A stretch of 64,000 nucleotides of DNA from Shimia_B sp039815465 (GTDB lineage: Bacteria; Pseudomonadota; Alphaproteobacteria; Rhodobacterales; Rhodobacteraceae), in the NCBI GenBank assembly GCA_039815465.1, contig JBCBZG010000022.1:1-64000 (forward strand), in the 5' to 3' direction. A program made the translations under genes and the position numbers. The notes below the pieces were generated by a model that was given only the letters and a program-made list of their open reading frames with translations, was not told the origin of the DNA and searched no databases. Positions 32,389 through 40,105 of this stretch are shown here, piece by piece (position 1 is the first letter of the stretch; each line of letters opens with the position of its first letter).

Positions 32389-33909
32389 TCATACGACTTC
32401 GACCGTCTGCATCATGCCCAGGTCTTCGTGCCGCAAGATGTGGCAGTGGATGACGAATTTGCCTGTGAACGTCTCGAACCGCGTTTTGTATGTCACCGAC
32501 CCATCAGCGCCGTTCTGGCGGTAGGGAAGGCCAATCGTGTCTTGCCACCTGCGTAGAGGGTCGTCTTCGCTCAGCTTTTCGCCGTTGATATGCGTGACGA
32601 AGAACGGATTGACGTGGATGTGGAAGGCGTGAACGCCCCCCGTCGAATTGGTCACGGTCCACTCTTCGGAGGTCCCGCGCTCCATGACGTGGGTAATTTC
32701 TCCGTCGTAAGGGCTGCCATCCACTGTGAAGCCCGGCGTGAAGTCCACTATACGCTTGGGCAGGTCTTCGTCGCCAAATGGCTTCAGGCCCGGGCCGGGC
32801 AATTTATCATCGTCAGACCAAAGAGCGCCGACAGGCTCGCCTTCAATCGAGATGTTGAGCGTCGCAGCCTCTGTATTCGTCCCGAACGCCAAGAGGTCGG
32901 TCAATCCGGTGGTAATCCCAACGGGCACGAGCCCAGGGCGCGCATCGACCGGCACGCGAACCATCAAATCCATTCGGTTGCCCGGTGCCAAGGCTGCCGG
33001 GTTGCGCCAGGGTTCGGAATTGTCGGACGGGTCCACCGGTATGCGACGTGGTAATGTCAGCCCGTCGAAGGCGATCTGAAACATCTCCAGATCGGGCACG
33101 TTCGTGGCGAAGTAAGCGAAGGAGTTACCCGCTGCCTGGGCATTGATGATGCGCCACCTTTGAACCTCGCCCGGACGCATGCGCAGGGTTGGGTTCGCCT
33201 CGCCACCACCGCCTGGGTCCACCAGCACAACGCCCTGGTTCATGATCATCAGGATGCGTTCTGGAGCCTCGGCGATGTAGCTGGGCATAGACCCTGGCCG
33301 GTCAGGGATGATCAAAGGCCCCGCCAGCCCGGCACCGACTTGCTGGAACGTCGAGCCGTGTTTGTGTGCGTGATACCAGAATGTGCCAGTTGGGTGGGTG
33401 TCACCGATCTCGAACCGGAACGTATTCTTATGCCACCTGAAGTGCGTCGCCACCTCGGCCCCGCAGATTTCCTCGCAAGGCACGATTTGTCCTTCGGGCA
33501 CGACACTCACAAACACATTGTCGGCGTCGTAGGTGGCGGTGCTGTCCGTTGTGGGGGACACGTGTAGGCCATGGGTATGAAGGTTCGTCGTGTTGCGCCC
33601 GTGGAAGCTGTTCACATCGTTGGTGCAATCATCATGAAGCGGCGGAAGCGCGTTCACCAACTCGATATCCAACGTGCCGCCAGGCTCTAGCGTCAATGTC
33701 GGACCTGGTGATTTCCCGTTATAGGCTGGTTGGCCGTTCACTTCTGATACTGTCAGCGTCACCGGCCCAGATTGCGCAAGTGCCTTCGATGCCACCCACG
33801 TCGCGCCTGCGCCCAGGGCCAAAGCACTGCCCCCCAGTTTCAGGGCCCGGCGACGGGTCAATTTAGGCCGAAGATCGATAGGCGATGGATGGGTCGAATT
33901 ACTCGGCAA
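32389..33909 (-). CDS. multicopper oxidase (laccase-like), Tat-exported
   Basis: The 506-residue protein carries a twin-arginine signal (KLTRRRALKLGGSALALGAG). It has all four copper motifs: NLHTHGLHVSP, FWYHAHKHGS, GVHAFHIHVNPFF and FVIHCHILRHEDLGMMQTVE, with the type 1 Cys in HCH and an axial Met in LGMM. It should oxidise phenols or metal ions in the periplasm with reduction of O2 to water. The start codon is TTG 33909 with GGGAGTGG upstream inside the end of the preceding gene; no ATG is available before the Tat signal. It is last in the marR-lectin-oxidase operon. Confidence 0.92.
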   Translation of the reverse strand: MPSNSTHPSPIDLRPKLTRRRALKLGGSALALGAGATWVASKALAQSGPVTLTVSEVNGQPAYNGKSPGPTLTLEPGGTLDIELVNALPPLHDDCTNDVNSFHGRNTTNLHTHGLHVSPTTDSTATYDADNVFVSVVPEGQIVPCEEICGAEVATHFRWHKNTFRFEIGDTHPTGTFWYHAHKHGSTFQQVGAGLAGPLIIPDRPGSMPSYIAEAPERILMIMNQGVVLVDPGGGGEANPTLRMRPGEVQRWRIINAQAAGNSFAYFATNVPDLEMFQIAFDGLTLPRRIPVDPSDNSEPWRNPAALAPGNRMDLMVRVPVDARPGLVPVGITTGLTDLLAFGTNTEAATLNISIEGEPVGALWSDDDKLPGPGLKPFGDEDLPKRIVDFTPGFTVDGSPYDGEITHVMERGTSEEWTVTNSTGGVHAFHIHVNPFFVTHINGEKLSEDDPLRRWQDTIGLPYRQNGADGSVTYKTRFETFTGKFVIHCHILRHEDLGMMQTVEVV

Positions 33910-34420
33910 TGATCCACTCCCGAAGTTCAGCAGGTGTGTTCGCGCAGGATGTCAAAAGCAGATCACGGGACATGAAGGGGCCCGCAGAACGGCTTTGCTC
34001 CCCCACGCTGACGCACAAGGCGTCCTGCCCCATGGGCGAGAACGACTGATCCGCCCGCGCATAGACAAAAATCTGTTCTTCGGCACCCCCGTCACATTCG
34101 ACAAGGCCGAATGTTGTGGTGCCATCCGGGTCCAACGTCATGCAAAACTCTGGGTAGGCGACAGACCGGATATGCCCGGTTTCCGACATAAACGAGAACT
34201 GAACATCGCCGCCTCTGGGTTTGCAGGAATGGGCCTGCAATCGTTCCGCAAAGTTGCGGCCAAGCGTGTCGACGCACCACCCAAGCTGGTCGCGCTCATC
34301 AAGGTTGTCGGCGAGGTAAATGACCGGGGTGGGGGTCCGAATGTCCGGTGGCCCGGCCAGCACCTGCGTTAGCGCAACGGCGGCGAGCAGCAGCCCGCCT
34401 GAGACAGCTCGATTGATCAC
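33899..34420 (-). CDS. secreted beta-trefoil (ricin-B-lectin-like) protein
   Basis: The 173-residue protein has a Sec signal peptide (MINRAVSGGLLLAAVALTQV, cleaved near VLA-G). Three repeats of a Cys-flanked trefoil unit follow: LGWCVDTLG...QAHSCKPRGGDVQF, EFCMTLDPDGTTTFGLVECD, and DALCVSVG...LLLTSCANTP. The C-x-D and Q/E-x-F parts resemble QxW lobes of ricin-type lectins. It may bind the sugar or polymer on which the oxidase acts. Its start overlaps the marR stop and its stop overlaps the oxidase start, so the three are translated together. Confidence 0.65.
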   Translation of the reverse strand: MINRAVSGGLLLAAVALTQVLAGPPDIRTPTPVIYLADNLDERDQLGWCVDTLGRNFAERLQAHSCKPRGGDVQFSFMSETGHIRSVAYPEFCMTLDPDGTTTFGLVECDGGAEEQIFVYARADQSFSPMGQDALCVSVGEQSRSAGPFMSRDLLLTSCANTPAELREWIIAE

Positions 34421-34926
34421 CTCGGCTCTCCTTCAACGGCATGGGGGCGCAGGTCTTCCAAAAGTTCAGCCAGGTCCTTGCGAGGCCGCCCTTTGCCTGG
34501 AACAGACCCCCCAAGTGCAGTCTTCAATTCGTGTGTCAGGGCATGAAGTTGGTCCGCTTTTTCCTGCCCGATGGCTGTGGCGATCATGTCCTCTACATCA
34601 CGCCAAACACTGCGCACCTCATCCAGCATCGCTGTTCCCTTTGGGGTGAGCCCAACAAGATCACCGCGCCTGTCTTTCGGATTCTTATGGCGCACGATGA
34701 GGTCGAGGTTCTCCAGACGATCAGTCATCGTGCTCATGCTTCCGGCGGTCACATCCATGGCATCGGCAAGATCAATCTGAGACGCCGCCCCAAGCCGGTG
34801 CAACACGTTAAGAACCCGTGCCTGGCGCGGACGAATGCCAAGTGATGACAGCAACGTGCCGACCCGCTTCTCCACCAAGTCAGCACTGTGAAGGAGAGCA
34901 TGAAGCTTTACCGGTTCGCGGCGCAT
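34417..34926 (-). CDS. MarR-family transcriptional regulator
   Basis: The 169-residue protein has a winged helix (QARVLNVLHRLGAASQIDLA, DAMDVTAGSMSTMTDRLENL, DLIVRHKNPKDRRGDLVGLT wing) flanked by dimerisation helices. This is the MarR pattern. It is the first gene of the operon and a perfect palindrome sits directly upstream, so it is probably autoregulatory, releasing on binding of a phenolic ligand or after oxidation. A basic tail (GSVPGKGRPRKDL) may add DNA contacts. Confidence 0.88.
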   Translation of the reverse strand: MRREPVKLHALLHSADLVEKRVGTLLSSLGIRPRQARVLNVLHRLGAASQIDLADAMDVTAGSMSTMTDRLENLDLIVRHKNPKDRRGDLVGLTPKGTAMLDEVRSVWRDVEDMIATAIGQEKADQLHALTHELKTALGGSVPGKGRPRKDLAELLEDLRPHAVEGEPR

Positions 34927-34938
34927 GTAGATTGTCCA

Positions 34939-34958
34939 TTACTTTGGATACAAAGTAA
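34939..34958. promoter_or_regulatory. MarR operator candidate, perfect palindrome
   Basis: TTACTTTG (34939-34946) and CAAAGTAA (34951-34958) are perfect inverted arms around GATA, 12 bases upstream of the marR start. The AT-rich 8-4-8 pattern is typical for MarR-family sites. Confidence 0.7.
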
Positions 34959-35134
34959 ATTGCTTGGGCACAGAGATGCAAGCACCGACTAGCCTGCTGT
35001 GGCGCTACCCACATCGCCAACTGTCGCGTGAGGTATCAGAGTCAGCATTTACTTCTGATAGGACCGCGACTTCAAACTCATGGTTCTACGCTCATCCGGA
35101 CAAGAACCCCGGACCTGGAAACAACCTTGCCCGG

Positions 35135-36178
35135 CTATTCAGAATTTGCTGCCGTTGGACGGTCCACGGCTCCCAAGAACATATCGGCAATTTGGTGACC
35201 GGCACCCTCTACCAAAGTCCGCGCTATGGGTGGCATTTCCTTGATGGCTCTGCCCACGTCATCCATGGCGATCCGGTTTGGCACGTCCTGAGGATCGAGG
35301 CGGATTAGGTTTGGTCGTCCTATCATGAGTCCAGTCTGGCCGATGGCGTTGTGGGACTGAGCGCGCATCGCTGATGAGACAAAGTGCTTTGCCCAAATCA
35401 AACTACCACCAACCCGATGCCACCAACGCATCCTGTAGGCCTCTTGCCCACACCCCAGGCTAAGCACCCTGATTTGGGTCCTGTCGATGTCGTAACAGGT
35501 CAATGCATCAACCACGCCGATCATGGCGGGGTTGTTTGCCCAAATCCCACCATCCGCAAACACATAGCCATTCCTCTTGACCGCTGCGAAGAACGTGGGT
35601 GCCGCCGCCGTAGACAACCCAACGTCCACTAGCCGCTCAAACTGGTCCTTCTTGTAATCCGGATGATGCGGCGTCTTGAACACATAGGGTTCACCATATC
35701 GACCATCGAAAGACGGGATGCAGAGTGGCATCACAGAGGAACCGAAGAGCCCGTCACCGAATTCTCGACGAAGTTCATTCTCAAGGTTGCCGCGTTTGTA
35801 TGGTGTGAAAAACATTCCAGCCCAACTACGGAACCAGCGCATTATGCGATTTCCGGGGAAGATCATTCGACCTCGCTCGATATAGAGCCTGGAGATTTCC
35901 TGAGCCGATTTTCCTTGGCCCAATCCCAACGCGATGATTCCACCGGTTGATGTTCCGACGATCATGTCGAAGTGCTTCCCGATGGGTTCGCCATCCAGGA
36001 AACGCTTTTCAACCTCGGCCAAGATCATGCAGGGCAAGATTCCGAGTATGCCGCCTCCATCGATTGAGAGAATTTTGAAGGGCTTGTCCGAGGGCCACGG
36101 CTGGACAGGGCGGAGTGTTTGCCTTGTCCCATCCGAACGGCGCGGAACCGTGTGGTCATAGTTTTCATCACGCGGCAT
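35135..36178 (-). CDS. capV: CBASS effector: patatin-like phospholipase (CapV type)
   Basis: The 347-residue protein is a patatin-like lipase. It has the oxyanion-hole loop KILSIDGGGILGILPCMILA at residues 35-54, nucleophile Ser77 in GTSTGG, and catalytic Asp in FADGGIWANNP near residue 209. In CBASS, CapV binds the cyclic nucleotide made by the CD-NTase and destroys membrane phospholipids to stop phage growth by killing the cell. ATG 36178 has AAAGGTGAACAAA upstream; an in-frame start 45 bases earlier is less likely. It overlaps the E2-like gene by 11 bases and is the third gene of the operon. Confidence 0.88.
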   Translation of the reverse strand: MPRDENYDHTVPRRSDGTRQTLRPVQPWPSDKPFKILSIDGGGILGILPCMILAEVEKRFLDGEPIGKHFDMIVGTSTGGIIALGLGQGKSAQEISRLYIERGRMIFPGNRIMRWFRSWAGMFFTPYKRGNLENELRREFGDGLFGSSVMPLCIPSFDGRYGEPYVFKTPHHPDYKKDQFERLVDVGLSTAAAPTFFAAVKRNGYVFADGGIWANNPAMIGVVDALTCYDIDRTQIRVLSLGCGQEAYRMRWWHRVGGSLIWAKHFVSSAMRAQSHNAIGQTGLMIGRPNLIRLDPQDVPNRIAMDDVGRAIKEMPPIARTLVEGAGHQIADMFLGAVDRPTAANSE

Positions 36179-36656
36179 TTTGTTCACCTTTCTCGGTTCC
36201 AGACTCGTCATGGCGGCCACCACCGACCCATCGCCCGGTGGCTTCCCAAAACTCGTAGGCAGCGAGCCATCGAGAGGCCCAGCCGACGGTGGTTCTGCTG
36301 ATGAGCATTGTGTGATCCCACTCCCGTGCCGCTGGATCGAAGAGGCACAGTGGTGAAAGTCGTAAGTCGGGCGCTTCGAAATAAACGTGCGGCAGAGGCG
36401 CTTCCTCTTCGGCGTCCCAGTTCAGGACCAAAGACGGGCGCAAAACCCTCACAACCGGCATCAACCTGAACATCTGTCGCTGGCCAGGAAGCGGGGTGCC
36501 ATACTCGATGCTCAAGCGGAAAGGCCGCTCTAGACCCTTCAAGTCACCGAACCAGATCACGGATTGGGGAGCCAGTCCAAGCGATGGTTCAAATTGAGGC
36601 CAATCTCGGCGCATGGCCTCGACCTGGGCGATCAGCGATTTTGCTTTCGGTGCCAT
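36168..36656 (-). CDS. CBASS-associated E2-like conjugating protein (Cap2 E2-domain type)
   Basis: The 162-residue protein resembles the stand-alone E2-like proteins of short type II CBASS operons. It shows VLRPSLVLNWDAEEEAPLPH, then LSPLCLFDPAAREW with the proposed catalytic Cys104, and the closing SRWLAAYEFWEATGRWVGGG segment typical of that group. Such proteins attach the CD-NTase C-terminus to targets or prime it for activity, in a ubiquitin-like manner, without a separate E1. It overlaps the CD-NTase gene by 25 bases and the patatin gene by 11 bases. No E1 or JAB (Cap3) gene is present nearby. Confidence 0.75.
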   Translation of the reverse strand: MAPKAKSLIAQVEAMRRDWPQFEPSLGLAPQSVIWFGDLKGLERPFRLSIEYGTPLPGQRQMFRLMPVVRVLRPSLVLNWDAEEEAPLPHVYFEAPDLRLSPLCLFDPAAREWDHTMLISRTTVGWASRWLAAYEFWEATGRWVGGGRHDESGTEKGEQNAA

Positions 36657-37837
36657 TTGGTGCCGTAGAATGTGTTTTGCGGTGTCTTGGGCTGGGGCTT
36701 TGCAACGGCTGGAGCGCCCAAGACCCCGCCGCCAGCGCCAAGCAGGTGTGCCCCAGTTCGGATAGCAGCGCCGCGTTCTTCCATGATTTCATCGAAGACC
36801 TCCTTGCCAAGGTCTTCCCCGAACATCGCTTTCAGGGCATCTCGTCGGTCTTTCATCGAGCGGCGGTCATCCATAAGCACAGCCAACTGGTGCAAGAAGA
36901 GCTTCATGTCTTGGATCAGGATGTCTTGGGCCGCCGGGCTTTCTGGCCATCGATCCGTGAATACATCGCCTTCACAACACGGGTTCTCGACGTGGATAAG
37001 ACGCCCAACGCTCTTTGCACGTTCAAGCCGGTTCAGGATGTGCTCAGCGATGATCCTCAGGTTCTGGCCGATGGTTCGCCCTGCTTCAGCCACCTCAAGG
37101 CTGAGACAGCTATACATCACCGATGCAGGCAAGCGGCGGTCTCGTTTTCCCCACCTGATGTTGCGGTTCCGTTTTAGAAGCTGGAGCGCAACAGTTACTG
37201 CCGACTTGCCTCCCACAACCGTTGAATGGGCGGGAACCGGTTCTGAGTCAGCATCCTTCATCAAGACACGATAGTCGGCATCCCTGGCCAAAACCTGCCG
37301 CGAGTATCGGTCTTGGAAGAGCTTATCGACCGGACACCGCTCATTGTATACTTGGACAAAGGAATAACTGTTCGAAAGGACCCGCTTGTCCATAGAGCGC
37401 GGCTCTTCAGGCTTCGAATGGAAGATGTAGCTTCGACGTGGATCGCCGGGATCAATCAGTTCTGACGGTGAAAGATCAAGGTGCATGCCATCCGAGTAAT
37501 GGACTGTGACGCATCGCGTTTGCCTTTCGGTCATCTTGTAATAGCGCGAACCCGGTTCGCCCGTCATAGCGACGTAGAGTAGGTTCAGGGCATCAAAGGG
37601 CGTCAGACCCTGATCCAAGAGTTCGACGATGATGTCGATATCAAACCCCTCAAACCGAAACTTCGCACGGATCGTGGCTCCGATGGCGACCGAGCCCTGT
37701 TGGTAGAAGAGACGGACTCTGCCCTTGAGAGGGCTTCCATCACGCTCCAGGTGCTTTTCAATCGCCTCTTTTCTCTCTCGCAGTAGCGCGTGTTTGCTGG
37801 GTGGAAGTTCAATCTTGATTGCGACGGCGGTGAGCAT
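36632..37837 (-). CDS. CBASS CD-NTase (cGAS/DncV-like nucleotidyltransferase)
   Basis: The 401-residue protein has the polymerase-beta-like nucleotidyltransferase signature. GSVAIGAT with G48-S49 is followed by FDIDIIVEL with Asp66 and Asp68, and a third acidic residue lies in MHLDL (Asp121). This triad is typical of CD-NTases making cyclic di- or trinucleotides after phage sensing. The C-terminal tail (LGAPAVAKPQPKTPQNTFYG, then TKWHRKQNR) is flexible and ends in Arg, not the Gly or Ala often used for E2-type linkage. It is first in the operon, divergent from a CapH/CapP pair. Confidence 0.88.
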   Translation of the reverse strand: MLTAVAIKIELPPSKHALLRERKEAIEKHLERDGSPLKGRVRLFYQQGSVAIGATIRAKFRFEGFDIDIIVELLDQGLTPFDALNLLYVAMTGEPGSRYYKMTERQTRCVTVHYSDGMHLDLSPSELIDPGDPRRSYIFHSKPEEPRSMDKRVLSNSYSFVQVYNERCPVDKLFQDRYSRQVLARDADYRVLMKDADSEPVPAHSTVVGGKSAVTVALQLLKRNRNIRWGKRDRRLPASVMYSCLSLEVAEAGRTIGQNLRIIAEHILNRLERAKSVGRLIHVENPCCEGDVFTDRWPESPAAQDILIQDMKLFLHQLAVLMDDRRSMKDRRDALKAMFGEDLGKEVFDEIMEERGAAIRTGAHLLGAGGGVLGAPAVAKPQPKTPQNTFYGTKWHRKQNR

Positions 37838-38032
37838 CTGCTCACCAATGCTGTCTCAGGGGCCGGTGTTGATACCTAGCTGCTTGTTCATGCTCGATTC
37901 CTCGCTCTGCCGGTCGCCGCAGTTGACCTGCGAGCCCCAGCGTGATTCAAGTGTTTCACAGACTGGTATAGCGCAGCGTCACAGTTAAAGAAACACTAAT
38001 CACAGTTTGCGCACCACAAACTAGGAGGGTCG
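37838..38032. promoter_or_regulatory. divergent CBASS/capH promoter region with inverted repeats
   Basis: AGTGTTTC (37950-37957) and GAAACACT (37990-37997) are perfect inverted arms 32 bases apart. AGTTTG (38004-38009) and CAAACT (38017-38022) flank CGCACCA next to the capH ribosome-binding site (AGGAGGG). They are natural candidates for CapH binding and repression of both directions. Confidence 0.5.
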
Positions 38033-38350
38033 ATGAATATCAAAGAGTTAGCGCCCCTTGTCCTTCGAAGACGGGGTAACATGGGTGTCAGGGCCGCCGC
38101 TCAAGAGATCGGGATTAGCCCAACTACACTAACCAGAATCGAAAAGGGACACGTCCCAGACGTAGCCACCCTTGACAAGCTAAGCGCCTGGCTCGGCGAA
38201 GAGGCGACCAAGTTCACCGGTGTTGGTGATTTGCAGATTGCCTTCAAGAACCGGAAAGCGGTTCCCCAACAGACAGCCCACGCGCTCGCCGAATTAATAA
38301 CGAAAGCCGCCCAACAATTCGAAGAAGAGGTGGAGGCGAGAGGTCACTAG
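38033..38350 (+). CDS. capH: CapH-like XRE repressor of CBASS
   Basis: The 105-residue protein has an XRE HTH (MGVRAAAQEIGISPTTLTRI, EKGHVPDVATLDKLSAWLGE) in its first 65 residues and a helical C-terminus with an acidic tail. CapH-type repressors have this small size and are encoded with an IrrE-like peptidase next to CBASS operons, which they silence until DNA damage. It has a perfect AGGAGGG ribosome-binding site before ATG 38033 and is coupled to the peptidase gene (TAGTG overlap). Confidence 0.72.
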   Translation: MNIKELAPLVLRRRGNMGVRAAAQEIGISPTTLTRIEKGHVPDVATLDKLSAWLGEEATKFTGVGDLQIAFKNRKAVPQQTAHALAELITKAAQQFEEEVEARGH

Positions 38351-38922
38351 TGCCGTTCAAACGTGGGTTCAAATCTCAATGCGAGCGGAGATCAGTGGAG
38401 CTTCGCAAAAGACTGGGCATTCCAGAACACGGTCCACTTCTGGCCGACCAGTTGGCCGAGGAGTTAGGTGTCACCGTATGGTCCGTGGACCAGGTGGCCG
38501 GGATGTCGAGCACTTCCTTGCAGGTCTTGGAAGATCAACAAGACGACTCTTGGCTCGCACTAACCATGCGTATCGGGCCGAAGCACTTGGTGATCCACAA
38601 AACGGTTTCGAGCGAAGGTCACAGAAACAGCATCGTTATGCATGAACTGTCGCACATAATCCTCGGCCATCAACTGGCCGAGGCGTGCATGCTAGAGGAC
38701 GGCTCCTTGGTTCCCGGAAACTTCGATCAGGATCAGGAATATGAAGCCGATTGGCTAGCTGGCACGCTGCTCTTGCCACGGCCCTCTGTGGTCTCGATCC
38801 GACGCCGCAGACTGCCCAATGCAGTAGCGTGCCAAGAGTATTCGGTGACCCAAGACATGCTGAATTGGCGGGTTAAAATGACAGGCGTTGATAGGCAGTT
38901 CTCAAGGAGACGAGCCTGTTAG
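38350..38922 (+). CDS. capP: ImmA/IrrE-type metallopeptidase (CapP-like)
   Basis: The 190-residue protein starts at GTG 38350, overlapping the last base of the repressor stop. It holds the zinc motif MHELSHIILGH near residues 97-107 and the downstream zinc ligand in YEADWLAGTLLLP near 132, typical of ImmA/IrrE peptidases. In the CapH/CapP system the peptidase is activated by single-stranded DNA and cleaves the CapH repressor, switching on CBASS. The end (WRVKMTGVDRQFSRRR) is basic. It is the last gene before the right island boundary. Confidence 0.8.
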   Translation: MPFKRGFKSQCERRSVELRKRLGIPEHGPLLADQLAEELGVTVWSVDQVAGMSSTSLQVLEDQQDDSWLALTMRIGPKHLVIHKTVSSEGHRNSIVMHELSHIILGHQLAEACMLEDGSLVPGNFDQDQEYEADWLAGTLLLPRPSVVSIRRRRLPNAVACQEYSVTQDMLNWRVKMTGVDRQFSRRRAC

Positions 38923-38965
38923 AGATAAGGAATGTTCTTACACAACAATACTAAAAGAAGTTCGC

Positions 38966-38993
38966 TCTCGGTGCCTAGGGGCTCCCGCAACCA
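38966..38993 (+). repeat. att copy C, right boundary of the island
   Basis: The 12-bp CTCCCGCAACCA (38982-38993) matches the tRNA 3' end exactly. TCTCGGTG ten bases before the shared CCCGCAACCA core is also found at the same distance before att copy B (7903-7910). Right after it lies a strong terminator hairpin that would normally follow the tRNA. Confidence 0.75.
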
Positions 38994-39000
38994 ACACCAG

Positions 39001-39027
39001 AAAGCCCGGGCAGTGCCCGGGCTTTTG
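39001..39027 (+). terminator. displaced tRNA-fMet terminator at the right island edge
   Basis: AAAGCCCGGGC (39001-39011) and GCCCGGGCTTT (39015-39025) form a perfect 11-bp stem with an AGT loop and following T residues, 8 bases after att copy C. The short spacing fits a terminator directly behind an uninterrupted tRNA gene before the island arrived. It now also lies 20 bases beyond the 3' end of the minus-strand dioxygenase gene. Confidence 0.75.
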
Positions 39028-39046
39028 GCATTCGGGGCATTGGCCG

Positions 39047-40105
39047 CTAATCCAGCGGCGCGCTCAGCACCGTGTGCTTGGTGATAATCCCACCGCGATT
39101 GCCCACCTCAATGGACCCGTATCGCTGCTTGAACACCTCCGGCAGCGGCCGGTCTCCCTCGGGCGACAGCCACAGTCGCATTAGGTGGCGGCGTTTGTCC
39201 CGCTCCGGCCAATCCAGAAACCCCGTCCGGTCATGCAGCTGCGCGTGGTTGTAGACGAACTGCATATCCCCAGGCTCAAGCTGCATGGAAAAGCAAAGCT
39301 CCGGGTCATTTGCCAACGCGTCAAACAGATCGAGCGCCTCCACATGCGCCTGCGTCAGCCGCATCGCGCCGGGAAAGCGCTGGGCACTGTCGATATACTG
39401 CCGCTGGTAGAACACCGTCAAAAAGCCTTCGTGCCAGCTAAAGACCGGGATCGTCATATAGGGCTCCATCCCCTCCGGCACTTCGCCTCGGCGGTCCGTG
39501 GCGATGGGGTCGAAAAGGAGCGCCAGCAGATCAGGCCGCGCCTCCCGCATCCGGTTATAGATACTCTCCGCACTGACCAGCAGCGACTTGCCGCCTTCCT
39601 TGGCCTCCCGAATGCAAAGAAGGCCCACCACATCTGCGCTGTCTGTGTGGAAGGTCTGGCGCTGGTTGGTCTGGTAAATCCGGCTGTTTGGGTCGTCTGG
39701 ATCGGCCCCGATATCCCGCACATGGCCCAGAATATGCCCCTGCGCATTCTGCGACCGCGCCGACCCGATATGCGCGCCAATCCCGCAGAAAATCGTGGCC
39801 GCAAACTCCTGCGAATACGCCGCGATGGGCAGCCCGCGCATCACCTCGACACCCACACCGCGCAAGAGCTTCTCCTTCAACGCCGCCACATGAGCCCCGA
39901 AATGGGGCAGGGGGAAGTCCGCCTTCGTGATCTCCCCCACATCGCGGCCAAGGTTCAGGAAGTGCCGCGCCGCCGCCTCCAGATCCGCGATGTCCTCCGC
40001 CGTCAGGTGATACAGCCACCGCTCTGGCGCTGCGGCCATATCCCGCCCCAGCCACGCGGCAGGGCCGTCAAGAGCCTCCGGCAGATCGCCTAGATCCACA
40101 CTCAC
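39047..40105 (-). CDS. TauD/TfdA-family Fe(II)/2-oxoglutarate dioxygenase
   Basis: The 352-residue protein shows the iron-binding HTDSADVVGLLC motif (HxD) near residue 152, a distal His in FVYNHAQLHDRTGF near 287, and the 2-oxoglutarate-binding Arg in RRHLMRLWLSP near 309. It belongs to the TauD/gamma-butyrobetaine-hydroxylase-like group. Its start overlaps the stop of the FAD/GcvT fusion gene (ATGA), so the two act together, perhaps on a quaternary or methylated amine such as a betaine. The substrate is not shown by the sequence. It is the first backbone gene right of the island. Confidence 0.87.
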   Translation of the reverse strand: MSVDLGDLPEALDGPAAWLGRDMAAAPERWLYHLTAEDIADLEAAARHFLNLGRDVGEITKADFPLPHFGAHVAALKEKLLRGVGVEVMRGLPIAAYSQEFAATIFCGIGAHIGSARSQNAQGHILGHVRDIGADPDDPNSRIYQTNQRQTFHTDSADVVGLLCIREAKEGGKSLLVSAESIYNRMREARPDLLALLFDPIATDRRGEVPEGMEPYMTIPVFSWHEGFLTVFYQRQYIDSAQRFPGAMRLTQAHVEALDLFDALANDPELCFSMQLEPGDMQFVYNHAQLHDRTGFLDWPERDKRRHLMRLWLSPEGDRPLPEVFKQRYGSIEVGNRGGIITKHTVLSAPLD

